DNA of 64,000 nucleotides from NCBI RefSeq assembly GCF_019308285.1, contig NZ_WWEM01000037.1, positions 213,709 to 277,708 on the forward strand, in the 5' to 3' direction. Shown here one piece after another: positions 41,574 to 50,590 of this stretch. Source of the DNA: Flavobacterium quisquiliarum. Its GTDB lineage: Bacteria; Bacteroidota; Bacteroidia; Flavobacteriales; Flavobacteriaceae. The stretch's first letter is position 1. The number at the start of each line of letters is the position of its first letter. The position numbers were made by a program, and so were the translations under genes. Under the pieces are notes generated by a model that saw only the letters and a program-made list of their open reading frames with translations, was not told the origin of the DNA and did no database searches.

Positions 41574-42670
41574 TATACCGGTTTTGAAAAGATATTAGTT
41601 ATAAAGATATTAATTTGCGTTAATATAAGCGCTATCTCAACAACTGGAAACCAAATTTTAAGGTCATTTTCTTTCAGTTTTCCCGCTGTGAATCCAATTA
41701 CTGTCCAGACAACGGTATAACGTGTCGCTAAAATTGCCAATACTGCAATCCATTGAAATTGAAAAGCAAGCAGAATTATAACTAATAAAAAGAAAAATAA
41801 TTGTGAGCAGAAAAATAATCCTAATTGCATTTTATCAAAAAACTTGTAATGTTCTGCTGTAGAAATATGTCTTCTTTTCTGTGTGAACCATTCTCCAAAC
41901 GTTTTTTTTGGTTTTGAGTATGTAAAACTTTCGGGCGTATAGGAAATAGTTGTATTCGCTTTGTTCGCTGCTTGATTGATAAACAAATCATCATCGCCGG
42001 AACGAACTTGAATATGATCAATAAATCCGTTTACGTTAAAGAATTCTTCTTTTTTATAAGCTAAATTTCTTCCCACTCCCATATAAGGAAGTCCTACTTT
42101 TGCCCACGAAAAATATTGAAGAGCAGTCAAAACCGTTTCAAAACGAATAATTTTATTTAAAAACGAGCGTTCTACTTTTTCATAACCTCCGTATCCTAAA
42201 ACTATCGTTTTGTTCATAGTAAACTGCGAAGACATAGAGGTAATCCAATCTTTAGAACTTGGATAGCAATCGGCATCTGTAAATAAAAGATAATCTTTTT
42301 TTGCTGCTTTTATTCCAAGTGTTAAAGCGTATTTTTTATTTCCCCAGAAAGCTTCATTGTTTTCTACTTTTACCAGACGAATATTAGAGAATTCTTTTTC
42401 AAACTCTTCAAATATTTCAAGAGTTTCATCTCTCGAAGCATCGTCAATTAAGACAATTTCGAAATCAGGGTAATTTTGCTGTGCCAAAAGCGGAATATAT
42501 TTTTTTACATTTTCTTCCTCATTTTTTGCACATACAATTACAGAAACAGGAAGGTTTTTTGGCGTAATATGTTGCGGTTTGCTAAAAGCAAACTTTCCAA
42601 AAATTCCGAGATAATAAAATAGTTGAACAACAACAATAGTAATAAAAAAGTAAAATATGTATATAAGCAT
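41564..42670 (-). CDS. Membrane-bound family 2 glycosyltransferase
   Basis: The 368-residue protein has an N-terminal membrane helix (about 3-25) and a GT-A domain. The latter shows 'PVSVIVCAKNEEENVKKYIP', 'EIVLIDDASRDET', the acidic motif 'FTDADCYP', and 'RSGDDDLFIN' followed by 'KRRHISTAEHY' (the Q/RxxRW-like region). Two or three C-terminal membrane helices (about 285-355) complete it. Such enzymes make polymeric or lipid-linked glycans at the inner membrane. The acceptor is unknown. Confidence 0.9.
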   Translation of the reverse strand: MLIYIFYFFITIVVVQLFYYLGIFGKFAFSKPQHITPKNLPVSVIVCAKNEEENVKKYIPLLAQQNYPDFEIVLIDDASRDETLEIFEEFEKEFSNIRLVKVENNEAFWGNKKYALTLGIKAAKKDYLLFTDADCYPSSKDWITSMSSQFTMNKTIVLGYGGYEKVERSFLNKIIRFETVLTALQYFSWAKVGLPYMGVGRNLAYKKEEFFNVNGFIDHIQVRSGDDDLFINQAANKANTTISYTPESFTYSKPKKTFGEWFTQKRRHISTAEHYKFFDKMQLGLFFCSQLFFFLLVIILLAFQFQWIAVLAILATRYTVVWTVIGFTAGKLKENDLKIWFPVVEIALILTQINIFITNIFSKPVYWK

Positions 42671-42711
42671 CTGATTTATTTGGTTCTATTTAATTTCACG
42701 TTCTGCGACTG

Positions 42712-42741
42712 CAAATGTACTTATGAATTCTTTAAATTCAA
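42712..42741 (-). promoter_or_regulatory. Promoter of glycosyltransferase/sigma-factor unit
   Basis: On the minus strand TTG (42741-42739), a 19-bp spacer and TACATTTG (42719-42712) match the Flavobacterium consensus fully, 42 bp before the glycosyltransferase ATG. Confidence 0.7.
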
Positions 42742-42756
42742 TAGCTAAAGCTTAAT

Positions 42757-43371
42757 TTACTTTCGGCATTTAGACATTTCTTTTGCAACAGCAATAGACT
42801 GAGGGTTTTCAGTTTTTTCTAATTCCAAAATTATGTTTTTATAATTGTGATCGTCTCGATTTTGAGATAGCTTTTTTGTGGCCTGAATTTCTTCAATTTC
42901 TATTTCAAAACCAAAAATGCCTCTCGCTTCACGCATTGTTTTGGCTGATAAATCCTCAACTCGAACGGGATTTACAGAATTAACTTCATATTTATCAACT
43001 AATTTTTTCAATTGTTCCACAGAAGTTTCATAGTCAACAATTTTAATTCTTCCATAAACATGTACGGCTATGTAATTCCAGGTTGGAACATTTTCATGGT
43101 CGTACCAAGAAGAGGAAATATAGCTATGAGGGCCAGTAAAAACTGCCAAAACCTGATCGTTTTCCTTAAAACCTTCTGCCTGCGGATTTAGTTTTGAAAT
43201 ATGTCCCTGTAAAATTTCTTTCCCATCAGTATTAATTTCAAGTTCAATCGGAATATGTGTTGCACATAATTTTCCGTTGGTCTGATTGATCAGGATTCCA
43301 AAACTGTTTTCTTTTAGAAAGGTTCTGATTTCTTCCTGATTTTCGTTTTTGTATAAATCTGGTATGTGCAT
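42757..43371 (-). CDS. PaiB-family FMN-binding regulator-like protein
   Basis: The 204-residue protein has the PaiB split-barrel: 'LYKNENQEEIRTFLKENSFG', 'ATHIPIELE', 'GHISKLNPQ', 'SYISSSWYDHENVPTWNYIAV' (in order). B. subtilis PaiB is linked to repression of sporulation and protease genes, but homologues are better described as flavin/heme-split-barrel proteins of uncertain role. Its neighbour 10 bp upstream encodes a GNAT acetyltransferase, matching the paiA-paiB pairing. Confidence 0.88.
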   Translation of the reverse strand: MHIPDLYKNENQEEIRTFLKENSFGILINQTNGKLCATHIPIELEINTDGKEILQGHISKLNPQAEGFKENDQVLAVFTGPHSYISSSWYDHENVPTWNYIAVHVYGRIKIVDYETSVEQLKKLVDKYEVNSVNPVRVEDLSAKTMREARGIFGFEIEIEEIQATKKLSQNRDDHNYKNIILELEKTENPQSIAVAKEMSKCRK

Positions 43372-43381
43372 TTTCTTTCTT

Positions 43382-43840
43382 TTATTTCAAGGTTTTTCCA
43401 AAGCAAATGGCTTCTGGCCTGTTTATATATTTCCCGTAATTAGGAATTACTTTGTATTGTTGTTTTTGGTAGAAATGTACAGCGCTCTCATTTTTGACTC
43501 TAGTTTCTAAAACTAACTCTGTAAAACCAATCTTTTTGGCTTCTTTTTCCAGAAAAGTTAGAATAGTTTGTCCAATTTTCTTTCTGGAGAATTTAGAATA
43601 CATTCGTTTTACTTCGCCAATAGTTTTGTTTATTGGTCTTACTGCACCGCATCCAACAATTTCATTATTCATCTCGGCAACAACAAAAACAAAACTTTCA
43701 TTATTGTTTTCCCAGTCTGTAAATGAGTTTCTTCCATCACTTCCAAAACGAAGATGAAGATTTGCAGACAATTCCTCTAAAATTGGAAAGGCTTCATCAG
43801 AATCAGGATTTGTAATTTTTATGGAAATGTTCTCGGTCAT
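43382..43840 (-). CDS. GNAT-family N-acetyltransferase
   Basis: The 152-residue protein is a single GNAT domain. 'FVFVVAEMNNEIVGCGAVRPI' is the motif C/D region, and 'SRKKIGQTILTFLEKEAKKIGF' is a motif A/helix region with a weak Q/RxxGxG/A match. 'NESAVHFYQKQQY' is motif B. The substrate is unknown. Its place between murB and a paiB-like gene suggests a paiA-like partner, but sequence alone does not settle polyamine specificity. Confidence 0.85.
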   Translation of the reverse strand: MTENISIKITNPDSDEAFPILEELSANLHLRFGSDGRNSFTDWENNNESFVFVVAEMNNEIVGCGAVRPINKTIGEVKRMYSKFSRKKIGQTILTFLEKEAKKIGFTELVLETRVKNESAVHFYQKQQYKVIPNYGKYINRPEAICFGKTLK

Positions 43841-43881
43841 TTTGTTTGGTCTTTTATGTAATTGAATACAGAGAAAATGTT

Positions 43882-44895
43882 TTAAATCACATTTACTTCT
43901 GCTTCAATCTGAATTCCAAATTTTTCAAAAACAGTTTTTTGAACTTCTTTAGAAACCGCTAAAATTTCTTGTCCTGTTGCGTTTCCGTAATTTACCAAAA
44001 CCAAAGCTTGGTTTTTATGAACTCCCGCGTCGCCAAAACGTTTTCCTTTAAAGCCTGTCTGCTCAATCAGCCATCCTGCAGGAACTTTTACTTCAGTTTC
44101 CGAAACTTCATAGAACTTCATTTCTGGAAATTTTTGGTGGATCTTTTCAAAATCAGACTTCAATAAAATCGGGTTTTTAAAGAAACTGCCACTATTTCCA
44201 AGTTCTTTCGGATCAGGAAGTTTACTTTGTCTAATTGCAATTACAGCATTGCTGACGTCTTTTAATGTTGGCTCAGAAATATTGTTTTTAGCCAATTCAG
44301 CTAAAATGTCGCCGTAAGAAGTATTGATTTTATGATTGCGTTTAGTCAGTTTAAAAATAACTGAAGTAATAATGTATTGATCTTTAACCTCATTTTTGAA
44401 AATACTTTCACGATAACCAAAATTACATTCGGCATTGTCGAAAGTTTTCATTTCCTGAGTGGCAATATTCATCGCTTCGCAAGAAACAAAAGTGTCTTTA
44501 ATTTCGGTTCCGTAAGCTCCAATATTCTGAACTGGCGTTGTACCGACATTTCCTGGAATGAGCGACATATTTTCTAGTCCGCCGAAATTATTGTCGATTG
44601 TCCAAAGAACGAAATCGTGCCAGGTTTCTCCAGCCTGACTTTCAACCCAGACAAAATCATCGTCTTCTTTGATTGTTTTTTTACCTTTTAAATCGATATG
44701 AATTACCAAAGCGTCAATGTCTTTCGTTAATAGCATATTGCTTCCGCCTCCCAAAATAAATTTTTTCTCGTTTTTGTTTTCTTCTAGGATAGTTTTCAAT
44801 TCATTAATCGAATGTACTGCAACGAATTGTTTTGCATTGGCTTCAATACCAAAAGTGTTATAGTTTTTTAAAGAAAAATTGGATTGGATTTCCAT
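43882..44895 (-). CDS. murB: UDP-N-acetylenolpyruvoylglucosamine reductase
   Basis: This 337-residue FAD enzyme makes UDP-MurNAc for peptidoglycan in the cytoplasm. 'NTFGIEANAKQF' and 'FILGGGSNMLL' form the FAD site, 'PGNVGTTPVQNIGAYG' is the classic motif, and 'SGSFFKNP' carries the catalytic serine. 'AGWLIEQTGFKG' is also typical. The length and the type I layout match E. coli MurB. It is the first gene of a minus-strand unit with the GNAT and paiB-like genes. Confidence 0.97.
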   Translation of the reverse strand: MEIQSNFSLKNYNTFGIEANAKQFVAVHSINELKTILEENKNEKKFILGGGSNMLLTKDIDALVIHIDLKGKKTIKEDDDFVWVESQAGETWHDFVLWTIDNNFGGLENMSLIPGNVGTTPVQNIGAYGTEIKDTFVSCEAMNIATQEMKTFDNAECNFGYRESIFKNEVKDQYIITSVIFKLTKRNHKINTSYGDILAELAKNNISEPTLKDVSNAVIAIRQSKLPDPKELGNSGSFFKNPILLKSDFEKIHQKFPEMKFYEVSETEVKVPAGWLIEQTGFKGKRFGDAGVHKNQALVLVNYGNATGQEILAVSKEVQKTVFEKFGIQIEAEVNVI

Positions 44896-44920
44896 AAATA
44901 AAAGGCTTTTTAATCTGAGT

Positions 44921-44928
44921 CAAAAGTA
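44921..44928 (-). promoter_or_regulatory. Candidate -7 element of murB promoter
   Basis: On the minus strand this reads TACTTTTG, matching TANNTTTG, 26 bp before the murB ATG. A spaced -33 TTG was not found. Confidence 0.45.
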
Positions 44929-44998
44929 AGGATTATAATTTATTTGGAATGGATTTTAAATAAATATCAAGATTCAAAAAACAAATCGATTTCTTTTA

Positions 44999-45006
44999 TA
45001 AATTTG
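44999..45006 (+). promoter_or_regulatory. Candidate -7 element for exported protein gene
   Basis: TAAATTTG matches the consensus, 23 bp before the ATG at 45029. The -33 part is not evident. Confidence 0.45.
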
Positions 45007-45028
45007 AAAGAATTGTAATGATATAATC

Positions 45029-45751
45029 ATGAAATATTTTTTTCTTAAGAGTAAGATTTTACTCTTTTTAGGGTTGTTTTTGTCAACACCTAATTTTGCT
45101 CAGTTAAGCATTGTAGGTAAATGGGAAACGAAGGATATAATTGGTTACACAAATGTTGCTGAATATTCTTTACTAAAAGAAAAAGCACAGAATTATTACC
45201 GTAGTGTAGAATTTAATTTAGATGGTTCGTTTTCATGCGGTGAAACAATGCAATGTCTTACAGACTGTTTTGTTTTTACCTCAGGAACTTATGCAATGAT
45301 TGATAATGATCATGTACATCTGGTTGTGGAAAATATTCGTTTTGTAGGCTTAACATGTGGAATGAAGAAAGTACAAAGAGAAGATTCTATTAAAGATTTA
45401 GGTGTTTTTTATATTTATAAAGAAGGTGATGCGATACGGTTAATTCCTAGTACTGGCGATTTGCAAAATGATAGAGATAAAATGCTTTATGCTCAAATGT
45501 TGGATTCTTTTGTTAAAGAATGGAAATCCTATAATTATGTTTGGAGTAATACAGATGGAAATCAGCCAGAAGAAATAGTGACAGATTGTAAAAGAAATTT
45601 AGTTGATTTGGATAATTATAAAATTGTTTTTTCTAAAAATGAATCTTATGGAAACGTTTTTCTTTTAAGAGAAAATGAAAATTATCATTATGTGGTTTAT
45701 AATGCTGTGAATAGAAAAGTTTCTTTGGCTTATCCTAAAAATAAAAGTTAA
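45029..45751 (+). CDS. Exported protein of unknown function
   Basis: I do not recognise the family. The 240-residue product has a signal peptide ending PNFAQ (about residue 25). It then begins 'LSIVGKWETKDIIGY', which recalls lipocalin-like stress domains, and has four cysteines in the first half ('GETMQCLTDC', 'LTCGM') that could form disulphides. No catalytic motif is seen. The gene converges on a glycosyltransferase gene with no spacer and no terminator between them. Confidence 0.8.
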   Translation: MKYFFLKSKILLFLGLFLSTPNFAQLSIVGKWETKDIIGYTNVAEYSLLKEKAQNYYRSVEFNLDGSFSCGETMQCLTDCFVFTSGTYAMIDNDHVHLVVENIRFVGLTCGMKKVQREDSIKDLGVFYIYKEGDAIRLIPSTGDLQNDRDKMLYAQMLDSFVKEWKSYNYVWSNTDGNQPEEIVTDCKRNLVDLDNYKIVFSKNESYGNVFLLRENENYHYVVYNAVNRKVSLAYPKNKS

Positions 45752-46798
45752 CTATTTTCGAGAATCAATCAACCCATGATATTTCTCAGAAATAGACTTC
45801 ATATTGATATCATAATTAGCATTTTCTTCCACAAACTTTCTATTTCGAATAATGGCTTTATTTCTAAACTCAGGATTTTCAAAAGACCATATTAATTCTT
45901 CGGCTAGCATTTTGACGTTATCAACTTCAATCAATTGTCCATTTTCTCGATGTGTTATCCAGCTTTGATTTCCTGGAATATCTGACACTATCGGATAACA
46001 ATTACAAGCCATTGCTTCAAATAAAGATGCCGAAACGCCTTCTGTTATTGGCATGCTGATGTAAATATTAGATTGTTGTAATAATTTGGGAAGTTCCGTA
46101 TTTGGGATTCTTCCTGTAAAAATTACTTTGTTTTCGATTTGAAGTTCTTTGGTCAAATCTTTTAAATATTGCAGTCTTGTTCCGTCGCCGACAATTGTCA
46201 GTGAAAAATCAATTCCTTTTTGATGTAAAACTCCAAATGCTTTTAAAATAGAATCATGACGATATTCTGGCATTAAAGAGCGCGTCACAATCGCTTCAAT
46301 TTTATTTGAATTGTTGGTTGAAGGTTTAAAAAGAGATAGATCAATTCCTTTTGGGAGTACTAAAACTTTATTCATATCAACGCCAGAAGCTTTCATGTGA
46401 ATTGCCATGGCAGGTCCCCATGCATGAATTAAATGTGCTTTTTGGAAAGCTTGTTTTTGAATGAATTTTTTAAGAGGATACAATTTAGATTCTTCAGGCC
46501 ATAAATCGGTTCGTCCTTGCTGGGCAATGGCGATAGTTTTAGATCCTGATAATGCAGCAAGAAAACCATAACTCGTTGTTCTTTCCGCAATGACCATGTC
46601 TGGTTTTTCTTCTCGAATGATTTTTCGAATGGTAAAAGGAGCGAATAAATATTCTAGAATTCGGTTGAATCTTTGCGTATTTGAAGTTTGAAGTTCCCAA
46701 GTGATAATTTCAAAATCGCCAAATTCTTTAAGGCCTTTCATCCAAGTTATCGCGTCGGCGCGGTAAGATTCTCCAAGAAAAAGTATTTTTCTTTTCAT
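45752..46798 (-). CDS. Family 4 glycosyltransferase (GT-B fold)
   Basis: About 348 residues from the ATG at 46798 form a GT-B enzyme. The C-terminal half contains 'FTGRIPNTELPKLLQQSNIY' and 'SLFEAMACNCYPIVSDIPGN', the nucleotide-sugar binding E(x)7E-like region. The N-terminal half has 'GSKTIAIAQQGRTDLWPEES' and 'AWGPAMAIHMKASGV'. A GTG start at 46819 is possible but would lie within a palindromic foldback, so I reject it. The acceptor is unknown, probably a surface polysaccharide. Confidence 0.88.
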   Translation of the reverse strand: MKRKILFLGESYRADAITWMKGLKEFGDFEIITWELQTSNTQRFNRILEYLFAPFTIRKIIREEKPDMVIAERTTSYGFLAALSGSKTIAIAQQGRTDLWPEESKLYPLKKFIQKQAFQKAHLIHAWGPAMAIHMKASGVDMNKVLVLPKGIDLSLFKPSTNNSNKIEAIVTRSLMPEYRHDSILKAFGVLHQKGIDFSLTIVGDGTRLQYLKDLTKELQIENKVIFTGRIPNTELPKLLQQSNIYISMPITEGVSASLFEAMACNCYPIVSDIPGNQSWITHRENGQLIEVDNVKMLAEELIWSFENPEFRNKAIIRNRKFVEENANYDINMKSISEKYHGLIDSRK

Positions 46799-46812
46799 TA
46801 CAAAAGTGTTTT

Positions 46813-46862
46813 TAGCCACGAATTCACAAATTATTTAAAATTAATTCGTGAATTCGTGGCTA
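46813..46862. repeat. Foldback element with perfect 15-bp arms
   Basis: TAGCCACGAATTCAC (46813-46827) pairs with GTGAATTCGTGGCTA (46848-46862), followed on the right by a T-run. It lies between the glycosyltransferase start and the DUF2461 stop. The word GCCACGAA is shared with the foldback at 20412. Confidence 0.82.
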
Positions 46863-46868
46863 TCTTTT

Positions 46869-47543
46869 TTATTCTTCAGTATCTAAAGCGCGATTGATGA
46901 ATTCGTTCAAGGGTTTTAAAGCGATTAACTTTTTACTCATTTTTGAAACGAAGTCTTTCTGTGTAACTTCAGAAATATCATAGGGCTGAGAAGCTGTAAA
47001 ACTTTTTAGTTTTAGGAATTCGGCTGCTGGATGATCTTTTTCATAACCGCGAGGCATACTTTTTAGAGAATTGTTTTCGTTTGTGTCAAAACTTCTAAAC
47101 TCTTTTTTAAAGTCTTTGTTGTTCAGGATTTCTTCTAAATCATCATAGAAAAAAGCAATTTCTTTACGGACTTTTTTCAAGTCTTCAGATTCAGGCGAAT
47201 AAAATCCTCCTGCAATAAAACTGGCACCTTTTTCAATATGAACATAATATCCGGCACGATTCAAACCTTTAGTTCCGCCCGACATCCAGATGCCTAAATG
47301 AGCTTTATAAGGTGATTTGTCTTTTGAAAAACGAATGTCACGATTGATTCTGAAAGTACAATTTTTAACTTCTAGTAAATCTAAAGAAGGGTCAAGCGGT
47401 TTCATGACATCCAAAAAAGCGCTTACCAATTGATGATAGTCTTTTTTGAAAACCTCATATCTCTTTTTATTCTCCTGAAACCATTCTCTGTTATTGTTCT
47501 TTTTTAAATCGTCTAAAAATTGCAATGATTCTTTCGTTAACAT
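46869..47543 (-). CDS. DUF2461 domain protein
   Basis: The 224-residue protein matches the DUF2461 (TIGR02453) family along its length: 'FLDDLKKNNNREWFQENKKR', 'FRINRDIRFSKDKSPYKAHL', 'RAGYYVHIEKGASFIAGGFY' (in order). The family has no known function and no signal peptide is present, so the protein is cytoplasmic. Confidence 0.88.
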   Translation of the reverse strand: MLTKESLQFLDDLKKNNNREWFQENKKRYEVFKKDYHQLVSAFLDVMKPLDPSLDLLEVKNCTFRINRDIRFSKDKSPYKAHLGIWMSGGTKGLNRAGYYVHIEKGASFIAGGFYSPESEDLKKVRKEIAFFYDDLEEILNNKDFKKEFRSFDTNENNSLKSMPRGYEKDHPAAEFLKLKSFTASQPYDISEVTQKDFVSKMSKKLIALKPLNEFINRALDTEE

Positions 47544-47663
47544 ATTCCTTTAATATTTATTGCAGTTGTTTTTTAAGTTTTGTTCAGGCTAATTTAGTGA
47601 TTTCTAATTTGGGATTAATGTAGAAAGCTGATACAAATTATATCAATTTTTCAGAAACAAAAA

Positions 47664-48743
47664 TTACAAATTAAAAATCTTATAAGTCTGATGGGTAGAT
47701 TTTACAATGGCTTCTGTTCGTTCAGGATGCGTATCCGAAATAAAAAGTTGACCAAAAGTTTCGCTATTTACCATTTCTACAATTTTCGCAACACGGGTTT
47801 CGTCCAATTTGTCAAAAATATCATCAAACAAAAGAATAGGTTTTACACCGCTTTGCTTTTTTAGAAATTCGAATTGAGCCAGTTTTAAAGCAATCAGAAA
47901 AGATTTCTGTTGTCCCTGTGATCCGAATTTTTTTATCGGATGCGAATCGATCTCAAAAGATAAATCGTCTTTATGAATTCCGACAGTTGTGTAATGCAAT
48001 GCACGATCCTTATTAATGTTTTCCTGTAAAAGTGTTAGTAAATCTTTTTCAAACAAATGACTTTCATAAACCAATTGAACCGATTCTTCAGATCCCGTTA
48101 TGGCTTGATGGTGTATATTAAATATAGGTATAAATTGTTCTAAGAAATCTTTTCGTTTTTCAAAGATCGATTTTCCATATTCATTTAATTGCTCATTATA
48201 TATAGATAAGGTATCATTATCGTAAGTATGATTGAGCGCAAAATATTTCAAAAGAGCATTTCGCTGTACAATGACTTTTTGATATTGAATAAGCTGATGC
48301 AGATAAGTAGAATCTAACTGCGAAATCACACTGTCCATAAATTTACGGCGTGTTTCGCTTCCTTCAATAATTAAATCTCTATCAGCAGGTGAAATAATAA
48401 CCAAAGGAATGAATCCGATATGATCAGAGAACTTATCATAAGCTTTTCCATTTCGTTTTAGAACCTTTTTCTGTCCCTTTTTTAGACTGCAGACAATCTG
48501 TTCAGTTCTTTCGTTTTTCTCCAGCTCAGCATCAATTACAAAAAACTCTTCACCATGTTTGATGTTTTGAACTGCCAGCGGATTAAAATAACTTTTTCCG
48601 TAAGCTAAATGGTAAATAGCATCCAGAACATTGGTTTTTCCGATACCATTTTTACCCACGAAACAATTGATTTTGATGTCGAAATCAAAACTTGCTTCGG
48701 AAAAGTTTTTATAATTGAATAATGAAATTTTGTTAAGATGCAT
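47664..48743 (-). CDS. recF: DNA replication and repair protein RecF
   Basis: This 359-residue SMC-like ATPase loads RecA at single-strand gaps with RecO and RecR. The Walker A motif is 'CFVGKNGIGKTNVLDAI' near residue 30, 'PLVIISPADRDLI' and 'RRKFMD' are RecF motifs, and 'GSQGQQKSFLIALKLAQ' (signature) and 'PILLFDDIFDKLD' (Walker B) end the protein. Unlike in many bacteria it is not beside dnaA-dnaN here. Confidence 0.97.
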   Translation of the reverse strand: MHLNKISLFNYKNFSEASFDFDIKINCFVGKNGIGKTNVLDAIYHLAYGKSYFNPLAVQNIKHGEEFFVIDAELEKNERTEQIVCSLKKGQKKVLKRNGKAYDKFSDHIGFIPLVIISPADRDLIIEGSETRRKFMDSVISQLDSTYLHQLIQYQKVIVQRNALLKYFALNHTYDNDTLSIYNEQLNEYGKSIFEKRKDFLEQFIPIFNIHHQAITGSEESVQLVYESHLFEKDLLTLLQENINKDRALHYTTVGIHKDDLSFEIDSHPIKKFGSQGQQKSFLIALKLAQFEFLKKQSGVKPILLFDDIFDKLDETRVAKIVEMVNSETFGQLFISDTHPERTEAIVKSTHQTYKIFNL

Positions 48744-48954
48744 TTTTAGGAACTCCAGATGTAAAAATTACTGTTTTTTAGCAGTGAAAATTTGAGGGTG
48801 CAAATTACCGAAAATTATCGATATAATTGGATTTGGAGAAGTTTAAGGTTCTTTTATTTTATCGCTTTCGCGGAAGAGAAAATAGATTATGAAAATATTT
48901 CTTTTAAAATAGTGATAAAATTGAAATTTTTTACCTCAGTTTCAAGAAAAATTT

Positions 48955-48962
48955 TATTTTTG
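48955..48962 (+). promoter_or_regulatory. Candidate -7 element of TPR protein gene
   Basis: TATTTTTG matches TANNTTTG, 23 bp before the ATG at 48985. Confidence 0.45.
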
Positions 48963-48984
48963 CCGTTCACTAAATAAATTTTAA

Positions 48985-49767
48985 ATGGCAACTTACAATA
49001 AAAGAGGATATAAGACACCAAAAGAAAAGGAAGTAAAAGAAGCGGTTACTGAAGAACAACAAGTAGTTATTGACGAAAAAGACAGCACAACTGCTGGTGT
49101 TTTCTCAAAATTAGATGAGACAGCTTCAAAAACTGAGGATTGGGTGGCTAAAAATCAAAAAATCATTATTGGTTTAGTGGCTGGTATTGCTGTTGCTACA
49201 ATTGGATATTTGGCTTACCAAAAATTTGTTGCAACTCCTAAACAAGATGAGGCTGCTAGCGAAATGTTTGTTGCACAGCAAAATTTTGAAAAAGCTGTTA
49301 ACGGTGTTTCTAGTGATTCATTATTCAAATTATCATTAAATGGTTCAGAAGGTAAATTCGGATTTATTAAAATCGCTGACGAATATTCTGGAACAGATGC
49401 TGGAAATTTAGCAAACTATTATGCTGGTATGGCTTACTTAAATACTGGTAAATTTGATGAGGCAATTAAATATTTAGGTGAATTTAAATCTGAAGATGTT
49501 ATCTTAAGTGCGTTGGCTAAAGGTGCAACTGGAGATGCTTATTCTCAAAAAAATAACCAAAAAGAAGCTTTGTCTTACTATATTAAAGCAGCGGAGTCTA
49601 ATAAAAATGACTTTACTACACCTCGTTTCTTATTAAAAGCAGGAAAAACAGCACTAGCTTTAGGTCAGAAAGAAGATGCGTTGAAATATTTTAACGATAT
49701 CAAAGACAATTACGACAGTGCTCCAGAAGCAGCATTCGTTGATGCTTTGATCGGATTAGCACAATAA
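48985..49767 (+). CDS. Membrane-anchored TPR protein
   Basis: The 260-residue protein has a charged cytoplasmic N-terminus (about 1-58), a single membrane helix (about 60-82, 'IIIGLVAGIAVATIGYLAYQ') and a C-terminal TPR region (about 95-258). It resembles YfgM-type proteins that act as periplasmic chaperone adaptors at the Sec translocon. The layout supports this comparison but not a firm assignment. Its neighbour is ribH, separated by a foldback. Confidence 0.85.
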   Translation: MATYNKRGYKTPKEKEVKEAVTEEQQVVIDEKDSTTAGVFSKLDETASKTEDWVAKNQKIIIGLVAGIAVATIGYLAYQKFVATPKQDEAASEMFVAQQNFEKAVNGVSSDSLFKLSLNGSEGKFGFIKIADEYSGTDAGNLANYYAGMAYLNTGKFDEAIKYLGEFKSEDVILSALAKGATGDAYSQKNNQKEALSYYIKAAESNKNDFTTPRFLLKAGKTALALGQKEDALKYFNDIKDNYDSAPEAAFVDALIGLAQ

Positions 49768-49786
49768 ATATTATTGTAGAGTTAAG

Positions 49787-49846
49787 ATTTTAGATTTTAG
49801 ATTCGTATTTTAGCAGTCTAAATTTTATAAATCTAATATCTAAAAT
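49787..49846. repeat. Small foldback between TPR gene and ribH
   Basis: ATTTTAGATTTTAGATT (49787-49803) pairs with 49830-49846 with one mismatch in 17 bp. The word AGATTTTAGA also recurs near 28165 and 28605. Confidence 0.65.
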
Positions 49847-49852
49847 ATACAG

Positions 49853-50425
49853 ATGGCTACTGAAAATAAAAATCTATCAGAATACGATAAAAACACAATC
49901 CCAAATGCGAAAGACTTTCGATTTGGGATTGTTGTTTCTGAATGGAATGATACTATAACAGAAGGGCTTTATAATGGTGCTTTTGACGCTCTAGTCGATT
50001 GCGATGTTCCTGCTCAGCAAATTATCCGCTGGAATGTTCCTGGAAGTTTTGAGTTGATTTACGGAGCAAAAAAAATGCTTCAAACTCAAAATGTTGATGC
50101 CGTAATCGTAATTGGATGTGTAATTCAAGGAGAAACAAAACATTTTGATTTTGTTTGTGAAGGTGTTACACAAGGAATTAAAGATTTAAATGTGCAAACG
50201 GATATCCCAGTTATTTTCTGTGTTTTAACAGATAATAATATGCAGCAATCTATCGATAGAAGCGGTGGAGTTCACGGAAATAAAGGGACTGAAGCTGCAA
50301 TTGCAGCGATAAAAATGGCTTACATTCGTCAGCAGGCTTCGATTTCACACGCTTTTAATCAACCATTGTTAACTTCGGGAGCGCTTCAAATAGAAGATTC
50401 TCCTAGAAAAATAGAAAACGAATAA
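49853..50425 (+). CDS. ribH: 6,7-dimethyl-8-ribityllumazine synthase
   Basis: The 190-residue enzyme joins the pyrimidine and the four-carbon unit in riboflavin synthesis and forms a hollow 60-mer or pentamers. 'FGIVVSEWNDTITEGLYNGA' opens the fold, 'VPGSFELIYGAKKML' and 'VIGCVIQGETKHFDFVCEGV' form the active site with the catalytic histidine, and 'NKGTEAAIAAIKMA' is conserved. The N-terminal 20 residues and the C-terminal tail are longer than in E. coli. No other rib genes or FMN riboswitch lie nearby. Confidence 0.96.
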   Translation: MATENKNLSEYDKNTIPNAKDFRFGIVVSEWNDTITEGLYNGAFDALVDCDVPAQQIIRWNVPGSFELIYGAKKMLQTQNVDAVIVIGCVIQGETKHFDFVCEGVTQGIKDLNVQTDIPVIFCVLTDNNMQQSIDRSGGVHGNKGTEAAIAAIKMAYIRQQASISHAFNQPLLTSGALQIEDSPRKIENE

Positions 50426-50450
50426 AACACAATTGTTTTAAAAATATTTA

Positions 50451-50486
50451 AACCTATACTGTGTCATAACGGTATAGGTTTTTTTG
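50451..50486 (+). terminator. ribH terminator
   Basis: AACCTATAC (50451-50459) pairs with GTATAGGTT (50472-50480) and is followed by T residues. Confidence 0.82.
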
Positions 50487-50531
50487 TTTTTTTTATGACA
50501 CCTCTTCTTCTAAAAGACAACCAAAATTCAT

Positions 50532-50539
50532 TAAATTTG
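50532..50539 (+). promoter_or_regulatory. Candidate -7 element of mutL operon
   Basis: TAAATTTG matches TANNTTTG, 51 bp before the mutL ATG and downstream of the ribH terminator. No well-spaced TTG is evident. Confidence 0.5.
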
Positions 50540-50590
50540 TATTTCTTGGTTTATACAAACTAATCTAAACTCTAAAACTATTTTTGCTTA

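Noticed and set aside
46799..46819. GTG start for the GT4 glycosyltransferase
   Set aside because: It lies inside the left arm of the foldback at 46813-46862. The ATG at 46798 opens 'MKRKILFLGES', the expected GT-B N-terminus.
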